DNA from: Nonomuraea guangzhouensis
GTDB lineage: Bacteria; Actinomycetota; Actinomycetes; Streptosporangiales; Streptosporangiaceae
Assembly: GCF_019396345.1 (NCBI RefSeq)
Contig: NZ_JAHKRM010000011.1
Span: forward strand, 124,001 to 188,000
Reading direction: 5' to 3'
DNA length: 64,000 nucleotides
Shown here: positions 33,586-41,752 of the stretch, piece after piece
Layout: each line of letters begins with the position of its first letter
How positions within the stretch are numbered: the first letter of the stretch is position 1
The notes under the pieces: model-generated
The model's database searches: none
Told to the model about the DNA's origin: nothing
The model's input: the letters and a program-made list of their open reading frames with translations, nothing else
Program-made: the position numbers and the translations under genes

Positions 33586-34217
33586 CCGAAGACCTCTACC
33601 TCCTGCGCGACGGGATGGTCCGCCTCCTCCAGGCGTACGGACACCAGGTGGTGGCGACCGCGACCACCGGACCCGAGACGCTCGACGCACTGCTGAGGTG
33701 GCGGCCGGACGTGTCCATCGTCGACGTCCGCATGCCGCCGACCCAGTCGGACGAGGGCCTGCGGGCCGCGCTCGCCGCCCGCGGCGAGGTGCCCGGACTG
33801 CCGATCCTGATTCTTTCTCAGCACGTCGAGCAGCTGTACGCCCGCGAGCTCCTGGCCGACGGCTCCGGTGGCATCGGCTACTTCCTCAAGGACAGCGTGT
33901 TCGACGCCGACCAGTTCATCGACGCCCTGGAACGCGTCGCCAGTGGCGGGACCGCCATGGACCCGGCCGTCATCGCCAAACTGCTGTCCAGCGGCTCCTC
34001 GAACCGGCGACTCGGGCAACTCACCGAACGCGAACACTCCGTGCTCAGCCTCATGGCGGAAGGACTGTCCAATCAGGCCATCGGCCAGCGGCTCTTCCTC
34101 AGTGAGAGCGCCATCAGCAAGTACACCACCTCCCTGTTCGGCAAACTCGGCATCACCGATGACGACAACAACAACCGCCGCGTGCTCGCCGTCCTCACCT
34201 ATCTGAACCAGCCCTGA
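33570..34217 (+). CDS. NarL/LuxR-type response regulator
   Basis: A protein of 215 residues. The receiver domain has AED at residues 6-8, phosphoacceptor Asp52 in VSIVDVRMPP, Ser at LILSQH and the Lys of FLKDSVF. The C-terminal LuxR helix-turn-helix is LTEREHSVLSLMAEGLSNQAIGQRLFLSESAISKYTTSLFGKLGI. The start lies within the kinase gene. Likely target promoters are its own and that of the divergent membrane protein. Confidence 0.94.
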   Translation: MRIVVAEDLYLLRDGMVRLLQAYGHQVVATATTGPETLDALLRWRPDVSIVDVRMPPTQSDEGLRAALAARGEVPGLPILILSQHVEQLYARELLADGSGGIGYFLKDSVFDADQFIDALERVASGGTAMDPAVIAKLLSSGSSNRRLGQLTEREHSVLSLMAEGLSNQAIGQRLFLSESAISKYTTSLFGKLGITDDDNNNRRVLAVLTYLNQP

Positions 34218-34246
34218 CACGAGAGGGTGGTCGGCAGGTGTCAGGG
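34212..34246. terminator. Bidirectional hairpin terminator
   Basis: CCCTGACAC at 34212-34220 pairs perfectly with GTGTCAGGG at 34238-34246, with a 17-base loop. It spans the gap between the response regulator stop (34217) and the convergent stop of the synthetase-like gene (34241), so it can serve both transcripts. Confidence 0.6.
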
Positions 34247-35698
34247 GTTCGCGGGTGGGTCGAGAAGTTCGATCTCGATGGCCAGGACCCCGAGAGCTTC
34301 TTTCTCAGGGCCATAGATACGGCGGATGTTGGCGAGTTGCTGGTCACGGGGGCTGTCGGGATTGACGTTGGCGGGGCCTTCGGTGTCGAGCATCTCCTCG
34401 AACGAGGCGTAGCGGGCGACGCGTTTGACGCGGGTGAGGGCGTCGTCGCGGCCACAGACAAAGCGGATGTGGTCGCCGGCCCTCAGGGTGCGGAGGTTGG
34501 GGTACTGGACGCGGACCTCGATTGTTTTGCGGCCAGTGGCGACCAGGTCGAAGTATCGGCGGTAAAGATTCATCTCGCGGGCTCGCACGCCCGCCGTCGG
34601 TGCGGGCCTCGTGGTCATGATCCGGTCCAGCTCCTGAGTGGTGTAGCTGCGGTAGAAGTGCTTGGGGTCGGCCAGCATCTTGCCGACCAGCCAGACCATG
34701 GCATCGACGTAGGAGTCGACATCACCGGCCCACGCGGTGACGTCCAGCATCCAGGGATGGATGCCAGGAGGCGGCGGAACTTTCCCATCGCGGATCAACG
34801 ATTTGGACAGCTTCGCGCCAGTGTCGGTGAGCACCATCGGGGTGAAGATGCGGGGCGGCGGAGCCAGGCCGGGCAGCTGGGCGAAGGCCTCGTCAACCAA
34901 TTGACAGCCGTAGGCCCAGTCGCCGCCCTTGACCATCACCGACAAGGTGACGTTGTCGCGAGCGGCCAGCCTCTCTTTGATCAAGTTGCGATAGAGGGTG
35001 GCCAGGTCCAGGTAGGCGCTGGTGTCGGCGGTGACAGCGATCCCGTATTCGCCGTGGTCGGTGCACACCGCGGCGAAGTCGGCACCGCCCGACCCGGTGC
35101 GCAGCAACCGGGTACGCTCGGCGCGCTTCTCAGCCCACCCGCACTGCGGGCATGGCAGCCGCAGGTGGACTTGGCCGTGAGAGGGGGCCAGTGGCCAGCG
35201 GATCTGGTCCAGGCGGCCGAGGGTGGCGAGGAATTCGTGCCGGAAGGCGGGGTCGGTTTGCTGGCTGGTGTAGGTCTCGATCTCGTAGTCGACGCCGGTC
35301 GCATCGGCCAGGGAGTCGAACATGCCCCGGTAGTACTTGTCGATCAGGTCGGTGACGCCGTCGGCGCCCAGGGCGTGAGCATAGGTCTGCTGGTAGGCGT
35401 GGTGCGTTTCCGGGTCGAGGATCACCTCGTAGGGCGCGTTGTCCAGCGCCCCGAAGCGGACGACGGTGTCGACGCCGAAGGCCCGTTTGGTGGCTTTGGC
35501 GAGCAGGAACGCCGCCGTCTGCACCAGCGAGGTGCCCAGGTGCGGGGCGCCATTGATCTGGGTGCCGACACAGAACGCGACCCGGTCGGGGTTGGTGGCC
35601 TGCAGGCGGGGCCGGACCATGTCGACGCTGCGCAGCATCGCGTTGGCCAGCACGTTGTTCGGACTGATGATCCCCACGGAGTCGGTACGACCGTTCAT
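34241..35698 (-). CDS. Class I aminoacyl-tRNA-synthetase-like enzyme fused to ASCH domain
   Basis: A protein of 485 residues with two parts. Residues 38-345 look like the catalytic core of a class I synthetase, nearest to class I lysyl-tRNA synthetase: GAPHLGTSL (HIGH motif, His53), GGDWAYGCQLVDEAF, and AKLSKSLIRDG (KMSKS motif, 295-305). A zinc-type insert has CPQC (183-186) and C-x2-H (212-215). The usual anticodon-binding C-terminal domain is missing; instead residues 375-480 form an ASCH domain (NLYRRYFDLVATGRKTIEVRV), a PUA-like RNA-binding fold. GGAAGGG lies 9 bases before ATG 35698. It is third in a three-gene operon. A housekeeping synthetase is unlikely; tRNA sensing, modification or attack is inferred. 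Confidence 0.8.
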   Translation of the reverse strand: MNGRTDSVGIISPNNVLANAMLRSVDMVRPRLQATNPDRVAFCVGTQINGAPHLGTSLVQTAAFLLAKATKRAFGVDTVVRFGALDNAPYEVILDPETHHAYQQTYAHALGADGVTDLIDKYYRGMFDSLADATGVDYEIETYTSQQTDPAFRHEFLATLGRLDQIRWPLAPSHGQVHLRLPCPQCGWAEKRAERTRLLRTGSGGADFAAVCTDHGEYGIAVTADTSAYLDLATLYRNLIKERLAARDNVTLSVMVKGGDWAYGCQLVDEAFAQLPGLAPPPRIFTPMVLTDTGAKLSKSLIRDGKVPPPPGIHPWMLDVTAWAGDVDSYVDAMVWLVGKMLADPKHFYRSYTTQELDRIMTTRPAPTAGVRAREMNLYRRYFDLVATGRKTIEVRVQYPNLRTLRAGDHIRFVCGRDDALTRVKRVARYASFEEMLDTEGPANVNPDSPRDQQLANIRRIYGPEKEALGVLAIEIELLDPPANP

Positions 35699-35716
35699 CA
35701 CGTCACACCCTTCCGG

Positions 35717-36289
35717 TCAGGCGGTGGGCACGGGGAGCTGGGCGAGGATGAAGTCCACACGGCGGCCGGGCTCGTCGGCGGGGACGAATATCGGTCGGTA
35801 GCCGGCGTCGTAGTAGCCCTGGATGATGAGTTCGTGAACGCGGCGGATCTCCCGCTCCTTGGCCCACACCAGGTCGTCCTCGGAGTCGAAATCGTCCAGC
35901 GGGTCCAGGACGAACACCGCGTCGTAGCGGTAGATGCGGGTGGCCTCCTCAAGCTCGGGATAGGGACCGAGGCCGAAGAAGGCGTCCCAGCCGTACCCGT
36001 CGGGGATGGCGCGGTTGTAGAAGTGCAGCCCGGCCTTGTGGTCGCAGAACTCGGCAACGAACGCCGCGAGGACGTCGCGGGAGTAGGCGCGCCGGTCACC
36101 GACCTGCAGGTGACGGCCCAGGCGCTCGCGGTGCTGGCGATAGATCTCCCGGGCTGGTTCTCCTTCGGTGCAGGGGATGTCTCGTTTCTGTATCTCGGCG
36201 ATCACCGCTTCCTTGCCTGCCGACGGGCCGCCGGTGACGACGTAACGGCGGGGTGGTGTGCGGGGATTGAGAAGCTGGTCGAGACTCAT
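35717..36289 (-). CDS. Small P-loop NTPase with altered Walker A
   Basis: A protein of 190 residues resembling the AAA_28/NadR-like kinase group. RRYVVTGGPSAGKEAVIAEIQKR holds a P-loop (20-27) in which the usual Ser/Thr after the invariant Lys is Glu27. Later segments include FYNRAIPDGYGW, YDAVFVLDPLDDFD (Walker B-like) and a helix KEREIRRVHELIIQGYYDAGY. Family members phosphorylate small molecules or act as nucleotide switches. The start overlaps the upstream gene by 4 bases, and the synthetase-like gene begins 18 bases downstream, so all three are one unit. The Glu may abolish or change magnesium binding. Confidence 0.75.
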   Translation of the reverse strand: MSLDQLLNPRTPPRRYVVTGGPSAGKEAVIAEIQKRDIPCTEGEPAREIYRQHRERLGRHLQVGDRRAYSRDVLAAFVAEFCDHKAGLHFYNRAIPDGYGWDAFFGLGPYPELEEATRIYRYDAVFVLDPLDDFDSEDDLVWAKEREIRRVHELIIQGYYDAGYRPIFVPADEPGRRVDFILAQLPVPTA

Positions 36290-37248
36290 GCTGATTGTCC
36301 TTGCTCGTGGTCGGGACGGGCGTGGGCTGGTGCCGCGCGGCCGGTCAATGCTCGCCGCCAGGCGGCGACCAGGTCAGGGCCACCGTCGACGGCGGCCATG
36401 CGGGCAGTGAAGTCGGCCAGGCCCTGCTCAGGTTCGGCCAGCTCGGTCAGCAGTAGGTCCTGGCTGGGGGTGAGGCAGGGCGTCCATCCGGCAGAAGCGG
36501 CCAGGTGTTCGGGGCCGAGTTCGGCGGCCGCGTGCAGTAATACCGCGCCATAGGCAGCCCGGTAAGCCTTGGCGGCGTGAAGGACAAGGGCATGTCGCCA
36601 CAGTGCGCGGTCGGCGGCGGCATCCTGGTCATGCTCGGCGGCATCCATACTGACCAGCCGCGCGACCGTCAACAGCTGGGCACGCAGCAGGTAGACCGCC
36701 CCCCACAGGATGGCTAGGGCCTGCTGGTGTTCGGCGGCCTCCCACGCGAACACGTCCGCCGGCAGCATCATGGGTCCGGAGGCCGCGTGCAGTGCGGGTG
36801 GTTCGGCGTGCCGGGTGGTGAAGTCCTCGCTGTCCTTGCGCAACTGCCAGGCCAGCAGTTCCAGCAGCTTCGGCTCGATCCGCTTGCGGAAATGGTGCAC
36901 CTCATACCCGGCGGCGCGGGCGGCTGCCGTCCGCCGAAGAGTCAGCGTTGCCCCCGAGGTGGACGCTTCGGCACCGAACAGCAGCCGAGCAGCCTCGGCG
37001 AGCTCGGCATTCTCCAGCCGGTCCAGCTGCTCGCGCAGCAGAGCGTCCAGCGCCCGCGCCCGGCTGTCAGCCACGTTGGGCTGGAGCGAGCGGGCCTTGA
37101 CTCCCCGCAACTCCAGCAGGTGTGGTCCGCATTTCTCCAGCCGGACGGGCAGCCCAGCGCGCACCAGCACCCGGAACTCTCCGGCCAGGACAGCGACGGA
37201 GGCGGTGGGTGCTGGGGCCCCCGCCGTCGTTCCAGATCTGGTCATCAT
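36286..37248 (-). CDS. Helical protein of unknown function, operon leader
   Basis: A mostly helical protein of 320 residues. Residues 60-150 contain LDALLREQLDRLENAELAEAARLLFG, then LTLRRTAAARAAGYEVHHFRKRIEPKLLELLAWQL. The RR-x2-AA-x5-FRK-x2-EP-LL pattern is one I have seen at the N-terminus of many uncharacterised actinobacterial proteins, perhaps a winged-helix or adaptor module. The second half is Ala- and Leu-rich helices (LLRAQLLTVARLVSMDAAEH, LHAAKAYRAAYGAVLLHAAAEL). There is no clear ribosome site, and the CCCAG boxes begin 12 bases upstream, so it may be translated leaderless. Function unknown; a regulatory or adaptor role for the two enzymes behind it is a guess. Confidence 0.7.
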   Translation of the reverse strand: MMTRSGTTAGAPAPTASVAVLAGEFRVLVRAGLPVRLEKCGPHLLELRGVKARSLQPNVADSRARALDALLREQLDRLENAELAEAARLLFGAEASTSGATLTLRRTAAARAAGYEVHHFRKRIEPKLLELLAWQLRKDSEDFTTRHAEPPALHAASGPMMLPADVFAWEAAEHQQALAILWGAVYLLRAQLLTVARLVSMDAAEHDQDAAADRALWRHALVLHAAKAYRAAYGAVLLHAAAELGPEHLAASAGWTPCLTPSQDLLLTELAEPEQGLADFTARMAAVDGGPDLVAAWRRALTGRAAPAHARPDHEQGQSA

Positions 37249-37259
37249 GGGTCTAGCAT

Positions 37260-37308
37260 CCCAGACATGCCCAGAAAAAGCCCAGTGCTACGCCCAGAAA
37301 AAGCCCAG
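37260..37308. promoter_or_regulatory. Five phased CCCAG boxes between divergent units
   Basis: CCCAG occurs at 37260, 37270, 37281, 37293 and 37304, spaced 10, 11, 12 and 11 bases, so all lie on one face of the helix. Four of them form two identical 17-base direct repeats (GCCCAGAAAAAGCCCAG) at 37269-37285 and 37292-37308, each with an A5 tract that may bend DNA. They fill the gap between the synthetase-like operon (starts 37248, minus) and the 49-residue ORF and STAND gene (plus). A cooperative regulator site that governs both units is the simplest reading. Confidence 0.8.
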
Positions 37309-37347
37309 CGTTCTGGTCCGACGGTCTTCTGATCACCGGAGTTGTTA

Positions 37348-37497
37348 ATGTTCCAGAGCTTCGAGGACAACCCGGTGCACACGGACATCACCGCATTGCA
37401 CGCGGAGTTTCCCGACGTGCGCTGGCACTCCTTCAGAGACTGGGCGAAGACCGTCGACTGGGAGTGGGCGCTGGCACAGAAGCCCAGCTGGGGCTGA
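37348..37497 (+). CDS. 49-residue acidic, Trp-rich small protein
   Basis: A small ORF starting MFQSFEDNPVHTDITALH and ending in WALAQKPSWG, with four tryptophans. CCGGAG lies seven bases before the ATG, a good ribosome site. It is in the same frame as the STAND gene, separated by one TGA and 69 bases, and precedes it on the same strand. It may be a real small protein co-expressed with the STAND gene, or the remains of a longer N-terminus or another gene. No family recognised. Confidence 0.5.
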   Translation: MFQSFEDNPVHTDITALHAEFPDVRWHSFRDWAKTVDWEWALAQKPSWG

Positions 37498-37566
37498 ACC
37501 TGCGAGACGCCGGAACTCCGACGACGCAGCAGCTCCGAACCGATCCTGGCCAGAGAGCTGCACGCC

Positions 37567-40500
37567 GTGTTACAACGCGATGTGTCCCCCGATGAGGTTG
37601 ACCGGCTCCGGTCCGGCCTGAGAGCCAGACTGGTGCGCGGCATACGTAAGGCCGCCCCACCCGCTGTCCTCGCGTTGCTCTGCGCGGGCGCCTTCGCCGG
37701 TTTCGGGGAAGGGCACCTGCCCCTGCCGGGCGCGGGGCTCGATGTGCTGACGAACGTGGGCGCCAACACCCTGACCGATGTCATCCTGCGGACGATCGAT
37801 CGAGTACGTGACAATCCCGCGGCCTTTGAAGAGATGCTGGCCGAGCAGCTTGAAGCGCGACTCGCGGTCGGTGACGAGCGGCTGAGCGGCGAGATCGCGG
37901 AAGTACTGAAGAAGATCGATGCGGGAGGGGTGGTCCTGGAAACGATGCGCAGCCAGGGGGCGGAGCTGCGCGAAGACATCGAGTACGCCCTGCGCTTGGT
38001 CACCTCGCACTACCACGAGCTGGACTTCATCCTCACGTCCATAGTGAGAGACCTCGATCAGCTGAGTGAGGAGCAGGCACGCCAGGGCTCGCTGCTCCGC
38101 CTCGGGGCGGAGAGTTCCCAGCAGCAGCTGGCAGAGCTGGCACTGATCCGCGAGCAGGTGACCGAGATCGCGCGTTCCCGGCCTGGCTCACCCGGTGGTA
38201 AGCATCCCAGAGTCCGGTGGCGCGGGGGTTGCCCGTACCGCGGACTGCAGCCGTTCCGGCAGAGCGACGCGGACGTTTTCTACGGGCGCGAGCAGCGCAC
38301 CGCCGAACTGATAGCCGCGGTGCGCGCCAAGGCCGGCGGTTCGGGGCTGCTGCTCGTGACGGGAGTTTCGGGCGCGGGCAAGTCCTCCTTGCTGCGTGCC
38401 GGGCTGATGGCTGCCTTGTCCCATGGCAACCCGCCCGGGGCCGACAAGTGGCGGCAGGAATTCATCACCCCCACGCGGGATCCACTCACCGAGCTCGCGA
38501 CGGTCCTGGCCACCCCGGTCGGACTCGACGTTCCGACACTCCGTGACCGGCTGGCCCAACGGCCCGAGGAAGCGGCGTCGGCGGCACGGCAAGCCGTACT
38601 GGCCGATGCCTCTCGGGGGCACGCTGACCGGCGTGGCGAGCGGCGGATGGTGCTGATCGTCGACCAGTTCGAAGAGCTGTTCACACTCGGTGAAGAGTCG
38701 GCGGAGGAAGAGCGCGAGGCATTCGTCGCCGCGTTGGATGCCATGACGCGAGGGCCCGCGGTGGTGATCGTCGCGGTCCGCGGCGACTTCGTGGATCGGA
38801 TGGCCGCGTACCCGCCCCTCGCTTCCGCTTTGGCGGACGGGCTGTTCGTGGTCGGGCCGATGACCGGGGCTGAGTTGCGTCGCGCGATAACCGGTCCCGC
38901 CGCTGCCGCGGGGCTGGAGACAGAAGAAGGCCTCGTCACCACCATCCTGGGAGATCTTCGTACGTCCGGCACGGGTGAGTACGATGCCGGCGCGCTGCCG
39001 CTGCTTTCGGAGGCTCTCCGGCGCACGTACGAGGTCTCGCCGAGGCGGATGAGCATACGTGCCTATGATCGGGTGGGCGGGGTCGCGAACGCGGTGAGGG
39101 AGAGTGCCGAGGAGGTTTACACGAGCCTCACGGAGCCGCAGAAAGTGATTGCCCGCGCTCTCTTTCTCCGCATGGTCTCTGTGTCGGGGCCCGAATCGGC
39201 TACGCGGCGTCCGTTGCCGAAGACCGACACGTACGCCGCAGCACCGGATGATCCCGCCTCCGTCGACCTTGTGCTGCAACGGTTCATGGACAAGCGGCTG
39301 ATGACCGTGAGCGGGGACGTACGCGAGTCGTCGGCCGATCCGAAACCCCAGGCCGAGCCCCATCTGGTGGAGATCTCCCACGATGTGCTGCTCACCGCGT
39401 GGCCCAGGCTCAAGCAGTGGATCGAACCGCACCTCGCGGCCAAGGTCCTCATCGACCAGCTCGACAAGGACGCCGCCGACTGGGCACAGCACGGCGACAG
39501 GGCATTCCTGTATCGCGGCGCCAAATTGGCGGCATTGCTCGACCTTCGGACACAATGGCAGCAGGATCCGCAAGGCTTGCCGGCGCCGGCTCCGGCCGGC
39601 GAGGACTTCCTGCGGGCCGGCATCAAGGAATCCGAGCTGTCCGGCCGCATACGCAGGCTGGTCATCGGCGGCCTGTCGGCGTTGCTGGTGATGGCCCTGG
39701 TCGCGACCTCGCTGGCCGTGTGGCAGGGGCGGCAGGCGGAGCTCCAGCGCCAGATGGCGCTCGTCCGGCTGCTGGTCGCGGATGCCGCGAACAATCAACT
39801 CCAGGATCCAGCCACCGGTCGTCTCCTCGTGGCCGCCGCCGCGAGACTGCGCGGCCTCCTGCCCGCGCAGAGCCGGGAAGAGCTCTCCGAGGTGGACGGC
39901 GGCCTCTATCAGGCATTGGTGTACGCGGGGATGGCTTCGCTCAAGGGCCACAACGGGGCTGTGCTGTCAGTGGCGTTCAACCATGACGGTACGCGTCTGG
40001 CCACGGGCAGCGATGACAACACGGTACGCCTCTGGGACACGACTGGCGCGGCCGTCACCGAGTTCAAAGATGAGGCATGGGTTACGTCGGTCGCGTTCAA
40101 CCACAACGGCACCCAGCTGGCCACTGGAAGCAACGTCGGCGTGACCCGGGTTTGGGACACGAACACCAGGAAGATCGTCACCGTACACAAAGGAACCTGC
40201 ACATGCGACACCCCGGTCACCTACAGCGGTGACGGCAGACGACTGGCCGACGGCACCGCACTCCTGGACGCTTCCACAGGCTCTGTCATCGCCGAGCATC
40301 CCATCGCCGGTTCGGTGGCGTTCAATCATGACGGCACCTTTTTGGCCATCGGTTTCGCCGGGGCCCTGACGGTGTGGCACACCCTCACCCACAAGTACAC
40401 CAATATCCCACTTGATCCGGCCTCCGGGGTCATCAAGGTGGCTTTCAGCCGCGACGGTACGCGGCTGGCCACCGGCTATGAGCATGGCGGAGCCGCCATC

Positions 40501-41748
40501 TGGGACACCAGCGCCGGTTCCCCGAAAGGCAGACCTCTCGTCTCGCTCAAGGGCATCGGGCGCGGTGTCACCTCCGTGGCTTTCAGTCCCGATGGAACGC
40601 GCTTGGTCACCGGGCACTACGACGACATCGCGCGGATCTGGAACGCCGGAACAGGCGCGCTTCTGGCGGAGCTCAAAGGACACAGCGACGCCGTCTTCTC
40701 GGTGGCCTTCAATCACGACGGAACGCGCGTGGCCACCGGTGGAGGCGATGAAACCGCGCGCATTTGGGATGCGACCACCGGCACGCCCATCGCTGAGCTG
40801 CCGCAAGGCATCATCGCGTTGAGCCGCGACGGCGGCCGTCTGGCCACCGAGGACTCCGTCTGGGATACCGCCGCGGGCCAGGCTGTCGCCACGTTGAAGA
40901 GCGGGCTGGTGGAAGCGGCTGCCTTCGGCCACGACGGCACTCTGTTGGCCACTGCGGCCGATGGGACCGTCCGTGTTCGGAACCCGGCGACCGGCGTGAC
41001 CGTCACCCAGCTCCCGGGCTTCAGAGGTCACATAGGTGCGCTGGCCCTTGATGCCAAAGGCGCTCGTCTGGCGATCGGCGGTCCAGACAGTGTGGTACAT
41101 CTCCGGGATCTCGCCACGGGCAAGTCCGCAGAGTTGATGGGCCATGCCAAACCGGTGAACTCGCTGGACTTCACCCGTGACGGCACCTACCTGGCCACGG
41201 GAAGTGAGGACGGCACGGCCCGAGTCTGGAACGTCGCCACGGGTGTGTCCGTGACCACCCTCAAAAGCGACGCCGAGAGTGTGATGTCGGTCGCGTTCAA
41301 CCCTGACGGCACTCGCTTGGCCACCGGCAGTTTCGACGGCACGGTCCGCATCTGGGACGTTGCCACCGGCCTGGTCGTCACAGAGCTGAAAGGTCAGTCA
41401 CAATATCTGTCCGCTGTCGCTTTCAACGCCAATGGCACCCGTCTGGCCACCGGAAGTTCCGACGGCACGGCCAGAGTGTGGGAACTCGGCACGGGAAAGT
41501 ACGTGGAATTCCGCATCCACTCCTTGGGAAACCTCGCCATCCTCGTGGCTTTCAGCAAAGATGGCACTCATTTGGTGGCCGCTGCCAACAAGGGCCGCAC
41601 TTGGGATACGCCCTTCGCGGCGACGGATCTCATGCGTGAACTATGCTCCCGCATGATCGTCACATCGCTGTCCGCGAAACTACGGGACAAGTACGGCTTG
41701 GGTGCCGAGCTCGAGCATCCCTGTGACCGTCCGACGACGGCAAGGTGA
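37567..41748 (+). CDS. STAND NTPase (nSTAND1) with WD40 sensor propellers
   Basis: A signalling NTPase of 1393 residues. Residues 1-200 hold a short hydrophobic stretch (AAPPAVLALLCAGAFAGF), then DVLTNVGANTLTDVILRTIDRV and coiled-coil helices, a type found before actinobacterial NACHT-like domains. CPYRGLQPFRQSDADVFYGRE opens the NTPase, with Walker A VTGVSGAGKSS near 265-275, Walker B MVLIVDQFEELF near 360-370, FVVGPMTGAELRRAI and GALPLLSEALRRTYE. One membrane-like helix (GGLSALLVMALVATSLAVW) lies near 700. From about 790 there are 14 WD40 repeats (GTRLATGSxDxTxRxWD), enough for two seven-bladed propellers. GTG 37567 is the only usual start after the upstream TGA. Such proteins oligomerise on ligand binding; the effector is unclear. 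Confidence 0.92.
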   Translation: MLQRDVSPDEVDRLRSGLRARLVRGIRKAAPPAVLALLCAGAFAGFGEGHLPLPGAGLDVLTNVGANTLTDVILRTIDRVRDNPAAFEEMLAEQLEARLAVGDERLSGEIAEVLKKIDAGGVVLETMRSQGAELREDIEYALRLVTSHYHELDFILTSIVRDLDQLSEEQARQGSLLRLGAESSQQQLAELALIREQVTEIARSRPGSPGGKHPRVRWRGGCPYRGLQPFRQSDADVFYGREQRTAELIAAVRAKAGGSGLLLVTGVSGAGKSSLLRAGLMAALSHGNPPGADKWRQEFITPTRDPLTELATVLATPVGLDVPTLRDRLAQRPEEAASAARQAVLADASRGHADRRGERRMVLIVDQFEELFTLGEESAEEEREAFVAALDAMTRGPAVVIVAVRGDFVDRMAAYPPLASALADGLFVVGPMTGAELRRAITGPAAAAGLETEEGLVTTILGDLRTSGTGEYDAGALPLLSEALRRTYEVSPRRMSIRAYDRVGGVANAVRESAEEVYTSLTEPQKVIARALFLRMVSVSGPESATRRPLPKTDTYAAAPDDPASVDLVLQRFMDKRLMTVSGDVRESSADPKPQAEPHLVEISHDVLLTAWPRLKQWIEPHLAAKVLIDQLDKDAADWAQHGDRAFLYRGAKLAALLDLRTQWQQDPQGLPAPAPAGEDFLRAGIKESELSGRIRRLVIGGLSALLVMALVATSLAVWQGRQAELQRQMALVRLLVADAANNQLQDPATGRLLVAAAARLRGLLPAQSREELSEVDGGLYQALVYAGMASLKGHNGAVLSVAFNHDGTRLATGSDDNTVRLWDTTGAAVTEFKDEAWVTSVAFNHNGTQLATGSNVGVTRVWDTNTRKIVTVHKGTCTCDTPVTYSGDGRRLADGTALLDASTGSVIAEHPIAGSVAFNHDGTFLAIGFAGALTVWHTLTHKYTNIPLDPASGVIKVAFSRDGTRLATGYEHGGAAIWDTSAGSPKGRPLVSLKGIGRGVTSVAFSPDGTRLVTGHYDDIARIWNAGTGALLAELKGHSDAVFSVAFNHDGTRVATGGGDETARIWDATTGTPIAELPQGIIALSRDGGRLATEDSVWDTAAGQAVATLKSGLVEAAAFGHDGTLLATAADGTVRVRNPATGVTVTQLPGFRGHIGALALDAKGARLAIGGPDSVVHLRDLATGKSAELMGHAKPVNSLDFTRDGTYLATGSEDGTARVWNVATGVSVTTLKSDAESVMSVAFNPDGTRLATGSFDGTVRIWDVATGLVVTELKGQSQYLSAVAFNANGTRLATGSSDGTARVWELGTGKYVEFRIHSLGNLAILVAFSKDGTHLVAAANKGRTWDTPFAATDLMRELCSRMIVTSLSAKLRDKYGLGAELEHPCDRPTTAR

Positions 41749-41752
41749 TGCG

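Noticed and set aside
37260..37308. CCCAG iterons as a plasmid replication origin
   Set aside because: No replication initiator, partition gene or AT-rich unwinding region is nearby; position between divergent genes fits an operator better.
37567..41748. Long open frames on the strand opposite the STAND gene (for example 38188-39951)
   Set aside because: They mirror the codon bias of a GC-rich coding strand, have no family motifs and lie wholly within a gene with clear STAND and WD40 motifs.
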